Assembly: GCA_021779665.1 (NCBI GenBank)
Contig: JAJYAG010000034.1
Span: 1-44,277, forward strand
From: Bacteroidota bacterium
Lineage (GTDB): Bacteria; Bacteroidota; Bacteroidia; Bacteroidales; JAAUTT01
DNA length: 44,277 bases
Direction: 5' to 3'
The notes below the pieces were generated by a model. The model was not told the origin of the DNA. It ran no database searches and worked only from the letters and a program-made list of their open reading frames with translations. Below, in pieces: positions 27,362 to 35,639 of this stretch (position 1 is its first letter; each line of letters opens with the position of its first letter). The position numbers were made by a program, and so were the translations under genes.

Positions 27362-28537
27362 ATGGCTAAAACATTGGAAAATAGTCAGGATTTAGTTGCA
27401 AAAACTTTTAAGGGCCTTGAAGAAGTTCTGGCTGATGAAATTAGAAATTTAGGTGCCGAAAATGTTAAAGTCCTCAATCGGGCTGTTAGTTTTTCAGGCA
27501 ATTTAGCTATGATTTATAAGGCAAATCTGCATTTGCGGACTGCGTTAAAAATACTCAAGCCAATTGCGGTATTTAAGGCCAAAAATGAGGTAGATCTCTA
27601 TAAAGGGATTTACAACATTAACTGGGCTAATTATATGGATGTTGAAAATACGCTATCAATTTACACAGTAGTTAGTTCGGAGTACTTTAATCATACACAG
27701 TATGTAGCTTTAAAAGCCAAAGATGCTTTGGTGGATCAGTTCAGAAGTTCTTTCGGAAAACGTCCTTCAATTGATACTGCTAATCCCGATATTCATATAC
27801 ATCTTCATCTGGTGGATGATGAATGCACTGTTTTACTTGATAGTTCGGGCGAACCGCTGAATAAAAGAGGTTACCGTATTAATTCATCTTTGGCGCCTAT
27901 TAACGAAGTGCTGGCAGCAGGGATGATTCTCCTTTCAAAATGGGATGCTGATTCAAATTTTATCGATCCTATGTGCGGATCGGGTACTTTACCTATCGAA
28001 GCAGCTTTAATTGCTTACAATATTCCTCCGGGCATTTTCAGAAAACAATTTGCTTTTGAAAAATGGAAGGATTTTGATAAGGATCTTTTTGAGGAAGTGT
28101 ATAATGAAGATTCGACGCAACGTAAGTTCAACCATAAAATTATTGCTGCCGATATTTCGGCGGGAGCAGTTCGGATTGCATCCGACAATGCAAAAAATGC
28201 CTTTGTACAAAATAAGATTGAATTTATAACCCAATCGTTCGAGCGGTTTTCTCCACCTGAAGATGGCGGGATGGTAATGATGAACCCCCCTTACGGTGAA
28301 CGTTTAAAAAAGAATGATATTGAGGCGTTTTATGAAAGAATCGGGAATCATCTTAAGAAGAACTTTTCGGGCTACGAAGCCTGGATTATTAGTAGCAATA
28401 AAGATGCTATAAAACGGATAGGATTGAAGCCTTCTATGAAAATACCTCTGATAAATGGGGCTCTGGAATGTAACTTTCTACGCTTTAATTTGTATAAGGG
28501 ATCGAAGAAGAAAATTGTACAAGAAAATGAAGATTAA
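27362..28537 (+). CDS. THUMP-domain class I RNA methyltransferase (RlmL-like)
   Basis: A 391-residue SAM-dependent enzyme. An N-terminal ferredoxin-like and THUMP region (about 10-160) binds RNA. The Rossmann methyltransferase has motif I DPMCGSGT (202-209) and motif IV NPPYGER (308-314), a signature of base N-methylation at guanine N2. It resembles the RlmL half of E. coli RlmKL (23S m2G2445). It lacks the RlmK half, as most single-domain homologues do. The exact target base is inferred. It has its own short upstream region with TATCTTTA (27330), a near match to the -7 consensus. Confidence 0.88.
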   Translation: MAKTLENSQDLVAKTFKGLEEVLADEIRNLGAENVKVLNRAVSFSGNLAMIYKANLHLRTALKILKPIAVFKAKNEVDLYKGIYNINWANYMDVENTLSIYTVVSSEYFNHTQYVALKAKDALVDQFRSSFGKRPSIDTANPDIHIHLHLVDDECTVLLDSSGEPLNKRGYRINSSLAPINEVLAAGMILLSKWDADSNFIDPMCGSGTLPIEAALIAYNIPPGIFRKQFAFEKWKDFDKDLFEEVYNEDSTQRKFNHKIIAADISAGAVRIASDNAKNAFVQNKIEFITQSFERFSPPEDGGMVMMNPPYGERLKKNDIEAFYERIGNHLKKNFSGYEAWIISSNKDAIKRIGLKPSMKIPLINGALECNFLRFNLYKGSKKKIVQENED

Positions 28538-28686
28538 AAAAAATAAGTAATTTTTGACTCTTCATTTATATATCTCAGAATTAATTTATATTTTTAATAT
28601 GTATTGAATTCTTTCTTTAAGAGTTTTTGGGAAGGCGATTTTAAAAATAAATTGGCAGACCTGAGATTAAAGAAGGGAGGAAATTA

Positions 28687-28694
28687 TAAATTTG
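28687..28694 (+). promoter_or_regulatory. Candidate -7 promoter element of the siaB-siaC-like pair
   Basis: TAAATTTG fits TAnnTTTG exactly and lies 42 nt before the siaB-like ATG. The rest of the gap after the rRNA methyltransferase (28538-28736) shows no gene or clear hairpin, so the pair probably has its own transcript. Confidence 0.5.
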
Positions 28695-28736
28695 TCGTAC
28701 AATACCGACTATAAGATTAATTGAACAAAGCCTCAT

Positions 28737-29285
28737 ATGAATTTTGATATAAATGAGTATTATGCAGCAATGAGGGGAAGTAATTTACTTCTTTCATATC
28801 AAGGTATCATCACATCTGAGGTAATCAATACTATTCTGGAACAGGTAGAAAATAAACTTAATAATTCCGAAGGCGAAAATAAACTCCGAAAAAAGCTTTA
28901 TAATGTTTTGGTAGAAGCTTTACAAAATCTTTATCACCATGTGGAGGATCTTCCGGATGGGGTTTATGAGAACATTCGTAATAAATTTGGAAGCATTGTA
29001 ATTAACAAAACCGAATACGGATATAAAATCAGCTCAGGAAATTTTATCAGTTCAAATCGTATTAAAGTAGTAAAAGATAAAATAGATAAAATAAATTCTT
29101 TAACCCAGGATGAGCTGAAAGATATGTATAAATTCATTCTTAATCATCAGAAGCTTACTGCAAAAGGTGGAGGAGGTTTAGGACTTGTTGACATAGCTCG
29201 TAAAACAGGTCATAAATTTGATTATAGCTTTCAAAATGTGAATAATGATTTTTATTTTTTTAACTTAGATATTATCGTTTCCTAA
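28737..29285 (+). CDS. SiaB-family protein kinase (DUF6272)
   Basis: A 182-residue GHKL-fold ATPase-like protein. The N box is EALQNLYHH with Glu60 and Asn64, and a glycine-rich G box GGGGLGLVDIARK occupies 144-156. There is no dimerisation or phospho-His domain, so it is not a sensor kinase. Size and motifs fit SiaB, the Pseudomonas kinase that phosphorylates SiaC. The gene for a SiaC-like protein follows 23 nt later, which makes the assignment strong. No SiaA (PP2C phosphatase) or SiaD (diguanylate cyclase) is encoded in the window, so the phosphatase and output must be elsewhere or different. Confidence 0.85.
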   Translation: MNFDINEYYAAMRGSNLLLSYQGIITSEVINTILEQVENKLNNSEGENKLRKKLYNVLVEALQNLYHHVEDLPDGVYENIRNKFGSIVINKTEYGYKISSGNFISSNRIKVVKDKIDKINSLTQDELKDMYKFILNHQKLTAKGGGGLGLVDIARKTGHKFDYSFQNVNNDFYFFNLDIIVS

Positions 29286-29308
29286 ATTTTAATAACAGAC
29301 AGAGTAAT

Positions 29309-29686
29309 ATGGAATCACTTTCAATTGAGGGAACAGCAAAGACGCCTACAATAAAATTTGATGCAGAGTTGGGACTTATTGAGATAAAGGGTAGGTCGAT
29401 ACCTGAGAATTCTATCGAATTCTATAAGCCTCTGGTTGATTGGCTCGAAAAATATGGTAAAGTGGCTAAACCACTTACAAAAGTTAATGTTCAATTAGAA
29501 TATTTTAATACAAGTTCATCAAAATGTATTTTGGATGTTTTTAAGAAACTGGAAGGTATTCACAAGTCGAACAACGAGGTGATCATAAACTGGTATTACG
29601 AGGAGGACGATGAAGATATGCTGGAGGCCGGAGAAGATTATGAGTCTATAATCAGGGTTCCGTTTAAAATGATTGAAGTAGTATAA
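29309..29686 (+). CDS. SiaC-family regulatory phosphoprotein (DUF1987)
   Basis: A 125-residue acidic protein of the SiaC/DUF1987 family. The conserved segment EYFNTSSSK (64-72) carries Thr68, the same residue number as the threonine phosphorylated in Pseudomonas SiaC. In that system, unphosphorylated SiaC binds and activates the diguanylate cyclase SiaD. The gene directly follows the SiaB-like kinase gene and converges with the ABC transporter gene, with only 2 bp between stops. The downstream effector here is unknown. Confidence 0.87.
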   Translation: MESLSIEGTAKTPTIKFDAELGLIEIKGRSIPENSIEFYKPLVDWLEKYGKVAKPLTKVNVQLEYFNTSSSKCILDVFKKLEGIHKSNNEVIINWYYEEDDEDMLEAGEDYESIIRVPFKMIEVV

Positions 29687-29688
29687 AA

Positions 29689-32600
29689 TTATTCCTTTTG
29701 CGATATTTTTTCAACCAGTTGCTCGATCATATCGAGCAATTTTTTTAACAGCCTGTAATAAAGAACCACATAAGTCCCCACAGTCATAATCCAGATGACC
29801 AAAATGTTTACCCAGAATGTGCTGAAGAAATATCCAAATATCATTTTTCGTGGTGCATAAAAATGGGCCTTTACAAAAGGTGAGGCCGGGTCGAGGTAAA
29901 TTGGGTCAACCTTCTGGAACAAGCGGGCTTTATATTCTACAATCCGGTCTACTTCGCTTGGATTGGTAACAAATTCAGTAAGATTTTCATTATGGTAATC
30001 CATCTTTAACTTTATAAAAGCTTCCTTATCCTTGCTGGTTCTTTGAAACTCCCTTATCCGTTCGTCTTTTTGATCGTTATAATAATTATATACTTTTTTG
30101 TACAAAGTATTCAATTTTTCAAGGTAAGTATCCAGGTCATTAATAAGATTTTTGTTAAGCTTCTCTGCAGTTAACTCCTCCACTTGAGCAAAACGAACAA
30201 TATTATTCGTTTTATTTTCTTTGTTTATTTCGTTTCGCAGTACCTCCAGATTATGGTCAATTTCTTCAGTAGATTTAACCGGGAACGTAATTTCATGCAA
30301 CGACTCAGCTTTATTTTTAAGATTTCTTATCCAGAAATTCTTTTTAAACTCGGCAATGCTCATTTTTTTCTCATCGGAATAGAATATCTTTTCGTATTTA
30401 TTCTCAGTGAACTGATGCACTGCAAGGGCTTCGTATGCCCAGCGGGCTACCATCATTTCTCCATAAAATGGAATTTTGCTGGGAGAGGAAATAGAAGGGT
30501 TTATCTTATCGAATTTTACAATAACACCGCTGAGAATTATTTGCGGAATAACCAGGAAAGGAATGAGTATATAAATGGTTACAACTGTGTTAAAACTGTC
30601 GGAGATTACAAGCCCCATTAAATTAGCCGCCGACCAGGCGCTGAATAGTACTAGCCAGTAATGAAAATACATACCTTTTACTTCAATAATTGTATTCCCG
30701 ATTAATACAAAGGTTAATGCCTGAATAGCTGATATTGTGAGCAGAACGCTTATCTTTGAAAGCAGGTAGCTATTCCAGCTGAGGTTAAGAAATTTTTCAC
30801 GCTTTAGTATTTTCCTGTCTTTAATAATTTCTTCGGCACTTACCGATAAGCCGATAAATATTGCCACAATTACTGACATAAATATATACACTGTGAAATT
30901 ACTGTTGCCATTAAATGTATATCCTTTATTTCCGGTAATGTTATAATATTTAATTATATACGATAAAAGCAACGCCAGAACCGGAGCTTCAAGAAAGTTA
31001 ATGATCAGATACTGGGTATTTGCCAGTTTTGCAATAACATCGCGCTTTGCAAACACAAGCAATTGCTTTAGCTTATTAGGTATATTAAGCGAAACATTCG
31101 GCATTTCGCCAACACTTTTGATATCCTTGTTATTTCTTTCGCTTGTAAGTCTGAAGTAATCGTTCCATTCTTTTGGAGATACTTTTCTCGTCAAAGTTAC
31201 TTTCCCGTTTTCATCCAGAATACGGGTTTCAACAATGTTGAATACTTGTTCGGGATTTACATTCCCGCAGCAATGGCATTCGCTCTCGTTCCAGTTAGCA
31301 TAATGCATTCTGGATTTGAAATATATGATTGAATCGATGGGATCGCCATTGTAAATTAAGAACCCGCCTGAATCCAGAATCAATAATTTGTCGAACATTT
31401 TAAAGATGTCCGACGATGGTTGATGAATTACCACAAATACAAGTTTTCCTTTGAAAGCAAGTTCTTTCAAAAGATCCATAATGTTTTCCGAATCTCTTGA
31501 AGAGAGTCCTGAGGTAGGTTCGTCGAGAAACAAGATACTTGGTTCACGAATAAGCTCCAGGGCTATGTTTAACCTCTTTCTCTGTCCACCACTTATTTTT
31601 TTATTCAAGGGTGAACCAACTTTCATGTCCTTGTTCTCAAACAACCCAAGATTTACGAGCAAATCGTCCACCATTCTTTTGATTTCCTCTTCCGAATGGT
31701 TGTCAAAACAAAGTTTGGCGTTATAATATAAGTTTTCGAAAACAGTGAGTTCCTCAATCAGAAAATCTTCCTGCGAAACATATCCAATAAAACCTTCGGT
31801 TTTGGTTTTATCATTATGGATATTGACTCCGTTTATTAAAACCTCCCCGGATGAAGGTTCCAGAGTGCCATTAAGTACATTTATAAGTGTTGATTTACCT
31901 GCTCCGCTGGCACCCATAATGCCAACAAGCCGGCCCGATTCCTCGGTAAAGCTCATCGGGTGTAATCCTGTTTTCCCTTCTTTAAACTGAAATTCAATAT
32001 CTTTTACATCGAAGATAATTTTGGAACTGTGGATCCCTTCATGAAAGTACCCTACTACATCGCTGAAATATAGTGGTTTAATTTGCGGGTTACGGAGGCT
32101 CGAGCCTGTATTCAATACATAAACCCTGTCTTCGTGAATGAGTTGTCCGTTTAAATATATTTCGCTTGTTCCGATGTATCGTATTAAGTATATATTAGCC
32201 GAAATCACATGAAGCACCCGTAATTGTCCTTCCAGTCCTTCGTAAAAAACATGTTTTTCAGGTCCTTGCGCTGTGTTTCTTTTGTCTTCTATGATAGCCA
32301 GGTTTTCTTGGCCGGGAGAATCATCAAATGGGTTTAAAACAAAAGTCTTTAATTGCTCAAATTCGTTCCGGGGAATATTGAAGGTGTCGGAAACGGTAGA
32401 TACAAACTGTAATTCCTGAAGAGTAATATCCTTAATTGACGGGGAGTCGGCTTTAATGAATTCCAAAAGCTGAAATAATAAGATTATTTTTTGCTTCTGG
32501 GTTAGCTCTTCATTGATCTCAGTGCAAATTACAAGAACTTTTACCGAGGAAGAAGAAGTGCGTTTATTTAGCTTCAGGTTTTCGAATGAGGATTTATTCT

Positions 32601-32772
32601 GATTTAAGGAGTAATTAATATCAAAGAGTTCAAGATATTCATTTACCAATTCGGAGTTTAGCTGCCGTTTAAGGAAATTCTCAACAACAATCCGTCTGTC
32701 GTTCCGGTTGCTTTGAGGCCGGGCGATAATGGCAAAAAGTTGCATCAGCGCTTTTAATATCTGTTCACTCAT
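29689..32772 (-). CDS. ABCG-like ATP-binding/permease protein with TerB-like and FHA-like N terminus
   Basis: A 1027-residue fused ABC half-transporter. Residues 1-150 are helical and resemble a TerB/DUF533-type domain. Residues 180-245 (IRYIGTSEIYLNGQ...SLRNPQIKPLYFSD) look like a degenerate FHA domain. The ATPase follows with Walker A GASGAGKS (287-294), signature SGGQ (394-397) and Walker B ILFLDEP (413-419). A Cys cluster ECHCCGN lies at 498-504. Membrane segments lie near 583-605, 625-647, 672-695, 704-724 and 731-752. A soluble, partly coiled-coil insertion of about 220 residues (755-975) precedes the last helix (about 980-1006). It is the third gene of an operon after the lipoprotein and small exported protein genes (15-nt gap). 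Substrate and direction are not evident; ABC2-type fusions are usually exporters. Confidence 0.85.
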   Translation of the reverse strand: MSEQILKALMQLFAIIARPQSNRNDRRIVVENFLKRQLNSELVNEYLELFDINYSLNQNKSSFENLKLNKRTSSSSVKVLVICTEINEELTQKQKIILLFQLLEFIKADSPSIKDITLQELQFVSTVSDTFNIPRNEFEQLKTFVLNPFDDSPGQENLAIIEDKRNTAQGPEKHVFYEGLEGQLRVLHVISANIYLIRYIGTSEIYLNGQLIHEDRVYVLNTGSSLRNPQIKPLYFSDVVGYFHEGIHSSKIIFDVKDIEFQFKEGKTGLHPMSFTEESGRLVGIMGASGAGKSTLINVLNGTLEPSSGEVLINGVNIHNDKTKTEGFIGYVSQEDFLIEELTVFENLYYNAKLCFDNHSEEEIKRMVDDLLVNLGLFENKDMKVGSPLNKKISGGQRKRLNIALELIREPSILFLDEPTSGLSSRDSENIMDLLKELAFKGKLVFVVIHQPSSDIFKMFDKLLILDSGGFLIYNGDPIDSIIYFKSRMHYANWNESECHCCGNVNPEQVFNIVETRILDENGKVTLTRKVSPKEWNDYFRLTSERNNKDIKSVGEMPNVSLNIPNKLKQLLVFAKRDVIAKLANTQYLIINFLEAPVLALLLSYIIKYYNITGNKGYTFNGNSNFTVYIFMSVIVAIFIGLSVSAEEIIKDRKILKREKFLNLSWNSYLLSKISVLLTISAIQALTFVLIGNTIIEVKGMYFHYWLVLFSAWSAANLMGLVISDSFNTVVTIYILIPFLVIPQIILSGVIVKFDKINPSISSPSKIPFYGEMMVARWAYEALAVHQFTENKYEKIFYSDEKKMSIAEFKKNFWIRNLKNKAESLHEITFPVKSTEEIDHNLEVLRNEINKENKTNNIVRFAQVEELTAEKLNKNLINDLDTYLEKLNTLYKKVYNYYNDQKDERIREFQRTSKDKEAFIKLKMDYHNENLTEFVTNPSEVDRIVEYKARLFQKVDPIYLDPASPFVKAHFYAPRKMIFGYFFSTFWVNILVIWIMTVGTYVVLYYRLLKKLLDMIEQLVEKISQKE

Positions 32773-32787
32773 AATAGGAGACGGACC

Positions 32788-33192
32788 TTATTTTTTAATT
32801 TTTTTATAACCAATAATAATTTGAGCAGGTTGTTTATCCATCGAAATGGGTTTTACCTGAAGTTTGCCATGGAATACAGTATCGAAATTGAAATCTCTGT
32901 AAAAACCCTGACCTATATTGTTTGTAAAATGCTCGTTCCCTTTTTCATCAACAAGAGTAAGTTTCAGATTTACTTTTGAATTAAGGGTACATAAATGCAA
33001 ACGGTAAGTAAATCCGGGGTAAAACACTAAGTCGAATGTCGAATTCTCTTTTTGATCAATAATGTACTCCTGCGTGTCGATTATGAAGCCTTTTAATTCC
33101 TTTTCACAGGCATCTGACTTTGTCTGGCCAGACAATTTGAAACTGAAAAGCAAAAGGAGCAAAGTAAATTTCAGATAACTTATGATTTTCAT
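32788..33192 (-). CDS. Small exported protein of unknown function
   Basis: A 134-residue protein whose signal peptide ends in KLSGQ (about 1-22), followed by a mature domain of about 110 residues, mostly beta-strand by pattern (FDLVFYPGFTYRLHLCTLN, LQVKPISMDKQPAQIIIGY). Two Cys residues (about 29 and 68) could form a disulfide. I do not recognise the family. It sits 2 nt after the lipoprotein gene and 15 nt before the ABC gene on the same strand, so it probably acts with the transporter in the periplasm or at the outer membrane. Confidence 0.75.
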   Translation of the reverse strand: MKIISYLKFTLLLLLFSFKLSGQTKSDACEKELKGFIIDTQEYIIDQKENSTFDLVFYPGFTYRLHLCTLNSKVNLKLTLVDEKGNEHFTNNIGQGFYRDFNFDTVFHGKLQVKPISMDKQPAQIIIGYKKIKK

Positions 33193-33194
33193 AA

Positions 33195-34079
33195 TTAATA
33201 TATTATCCTTCTTAACGACCGTGAATAATCATACATATTGTTCAGTTGAGAACCTGTCAGAACCGGAGTAAACCTGCACCTGATACTGGTGGTGCTATCC
33301 GAATGCTGAGCTGGAGCATTTTTGTAATTCATGTCTACAACTTCAAACTCGTAGGCGATGTCTACAAGCTTATTAATCAATTCGGTATATTCCGGGCTTT
33401 TTTTATAGTATGGTCTTAACAGCTGAATTAAATTGTCGAGAGCATACTGCTGGTGAAGGAGGATACCGAAAAGATTACTATTTCTTGAATTATTGTAAAG
33501 GGTGTTGATGATATAGAAGCTTTCTATCCATCCGCCGGCAATTATGAGGGTGCTCAGATAAGGCCTTTCACCGCTTCTGATGGCTTCATTTTCTTTTCTC
33601 AATATCTGAGACATGATCATCAGAATGGAATCAGTGTTTCCTAAATTTTCATCGATTCTTGTGAATAGCTCGGTGGAGTTATATTGATTTAGTTTTTGAT
33701 AGTTAACAAGCTGTCGGATATTGTTGAGGTATTCAATTTCGAGATCTTTCTGATCATAAAGGGATAAATAACCTAAATCGGCACAAAGTGCACCTAAAAT
33801 AAGAGCTTTTCGCTCCGACGTGGAGTACTCGTTTATATCAATTTTCTTTTCAAAAATTTCATCTTCGTAATATGAATAGTCTTCCTTTACCAAAATTGAT
33901 AATTGATGGGGCGATGGAACAGAATAAACAACCTGATTAAGATCAAATTCCTGTTGAGAAAGGCTATCCTGAAAATTAAATTTCTCTGAATCCAATTGAG
34001 AGGTATCCTGCCTCTGTTTACAGGAATAGAATGTTAAAATAAGGGTTACTATAGCAAAACACGATACAAGGTAACGCAT
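33195..34079 (-). CDS. Lipoprotein of unknown function
   Basis: A 294-residue protein with a type II signal peptide: hydrophobic residues 5-18, then lipobox-like TFYSC with Cys20 followed by Lys. The mature part is mainly helical, with a long Gln/Leu-rich region and a conserved-looking GGWIESFYIINTLYN segment in the middle. No catalytic motif is visible. It is the first gene of a three-gene operon with the small exported protein and the ABCG-like transporter. Lys at +2 does not match the E. coli Asp inner-membrane retention signal, so an outer-membrane site is possible. Confidence 0.75.
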   Translation of the reverse strand: MRYLVSCFAIVTLILTFYSCKQRQDTSQLDSEKFNFQDSLSQQEFDLNQVVYSVPSPHQLSILVKEDYSYYEDEIFEKKIDINEYSTSERKALILGALCADLGYLSLYDQKDLEIEYLNNIRQLVNYQKLNQYNSTELFTRIDENLGNTDSILMIMSQILRKENEAIRSGERPYLSTLIIAGGWIESFYIINTLYNNSRNSNLFGILLHQQYALDNLIQLLRPYYKKSPEYTELINKLVDIAYEFEVVDMNYKNAPAQHSDSTTSIRCRFTPVLTGSQLNNMYDYSRSLRRIIY

Positions 34080-34200
34080 TGATAAATACTTTTTGAGTTA
34101 AATTATAGTATCTACATGGCATTACTGATACGAATCTAATGTGCAGAGGTTCGTTTTTTGGCTGCTTTTTTAATAGAATAATTGAGGTGAGGTATTGTTC

Positions 34201-35451
34201 TCAGATACAGTCATTCATAATCAGAGTGGTCGATGCAATTTTGCCATCGCGCCGGTATTGTACATTCATTTTTTTGCCCGGTTTTTTAAGAAGAATAGCG
34301 TGTACTTCTGAGAGGCTAAGTTTTGATAATTCCTGGAAGTTAATTATGATAATCTGATCACCAGGCCTTAAACCCGCTTTATCGGCAGGTGAGTTCTGAC
34401 AAATATTTGAGATGCTGAATAGATTTTCACCCGGAGTGGGGCAGCAGATTTCCATTCCGCTTTGGTTAATTTTAAACGGATCTTTGGTTTTGCTGTTAGG
34501 TCTGAAAGTGATTTTATAGTTTCGGTAATCAAATATAATATTGAACCGGCTGATGATATCCGCACCAATGGTTCCGTTACGATTATCGTTAAACTTTGCC
34601 GGAAGAACAATCATTGTATCTGAATAGGAGGCAATTAAATTTTGAAGCTTTAGAGTGCCTGTGCCAAATTCTTTAATTCGGCCTACAATCCCGTAAACAG
34701 CTCCGCTAAGTCCGGTTCCCAGGTATAGTGTCTCAGTTTTTTGAGGGAGTTTAAGGGCCGGATTTGAATTCAAATCGAGCCATAATGCAAAACTTGCGCC
34801 TGAGTCGATAAGGAATCTCCCTTCTACAACAGTGCTGTCGTCCTGCACCAGTTGGGTTGTAATAAACGGTTTGGTATCGATGATATTCAGCGGAAAAGTA
34901 GTCTCGTTTTTCCTTTTTTTATAGGTATAAGTTTTTGGTGTATGAAAGCTTATGTATTTTGTGTCGTAATTAATTTCGATGATAAGATCGCGAAAGACAC
35001 TATAGCCCAACAATCCGTGAACCTTAATTCCAAGATGTCTTGAAAAATCGAAGTCGGGCTCAGGAATTACAAGGATATCCTGATGTTGACCTAATATTCC
35101 TGGAATTCTTACTTCATTTTCTATTGAATGAAGTGCAGTAACGGCCGAAGCGCCACCAAAGCCATACATCTGAATTTCTTTGATACACTTCATATTTAAC
35201 CTTGCTGCAAGCTCCTTATCGGTGATAATGGAATTGCTTATTCCGGAATCAAGGATAAAATTTAGTGTATCGCTGTTATTTACAAATACCGGGAGAACAA
35301 CAAGATTGTTTATTAACTGGAAAGGAATTTGAACGCTTTTCTTTTGTGGGTTTTCAATATAAAACCTTTTTGGGTTTTTTTGCATCTGAGCATTCAGATG
35401 GGTGTGTATTCCCAAAATCAAAAGCAAGGTTACCAGGGTAAATGTTCTCAT
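34201..35451 (-). CDS. Exported retropepsin-like aspartyl protease with PDZ domain
   Basis: A 416-residue protein from ATG 35451, where the signal peptide (1-22, ending THLNAQ) begins; an in-frame TTG 24 nt upstream would add eight residues and is less likely. Two aspartyl-protease motifs occur in one chain: ILDSGIS (Asp68) and LIDSGAS (near residue 205). A PDZ domain follows from about 330 to 400, with SPADKAGLRPGDQIIII. The two DSG motifs suggest a single-chain, two-lobed pepsin-like active site, where retroviral proteases need a dimer. The PDZ domain would choose substrates or tune activity. It diverges from clpB; a cytoplasmic chaperone and a periplasmic protease may share stress control, which is inference. 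Confidence 0.88.
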   Translation of the reverse strand: MRTFTLVTLLLILGIHTHLNAQMQKNPKRFYIENPQKKSVQIPFQLINNLVVLPVFVNNSDTLNFILDSGISNSIITDKELAARLNMKCIKEIQMYGFGGASAVTALHSIENEVRIPGILGQHQDILVIPEPDFDFSRHLGIKVHGLLGYSVFRDLIIEINYDTKYISFHTPKTYTYKKRKNETTFPLNIIDTKPFITTQLVQDDSTVVEGRFLIDSGASFALWLDLNSNPALKLPQKTETLYLGTGLSGAVYGIVGRIKEFGTGTLKLQNLIASYSDTMIVLPAKFNDNRNGTIGADIISRFNIIFDYRNYKITFRPNSKTKDPFKINQSGMEICCPTPGENLFSISNICQNSPADKAGLRPGDQIIIINFQELSKLSLSEVHAILLKKPGKKMNVQYRRDGKIASTTLIMNDCI

Positions 35452-35459
35452 GGCGCAGG

Positions 35460-35490
35460 TTGTTAAGTTTAACAATTTAGAAGCGCTTCT
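35460..35490. promoter_or_regulatory. Two palindromes in the aspartyl protease-clpB intergenic region
   Basis: TTGTTAA-GT-TTAACAA (35460-35475) is a perfect 7-bp inverted repeat 8 nt before the protease ATG. AGAAGCGCTTCT (35479-35490) is a perfect 12-bp palindrome beside it. They are operator-like, but no regulator can be named and there is no CIRCE element. Confidence 0.4.
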
Positions 35491-35639
35491 GAATATTTGA
35501 TTCTTTTCAATCCGCTTACCCTATTGCCAATTTTTCTGATTTATATAAAAAAAACACGTCAAAATGTCAGTAAAATCAAGGTGTGGAATAGTGGCAAGTA
35601 TTTTGAAAAAAGGTAATGAAATTTACAAAAAAGTATAAT

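Noticed and set aside
35616-35639. Upstream ATG for clpB
   Set aside because: ATG 35640 aligns with the family N terminus; the extra eight residues cannot be excluded but have no support.
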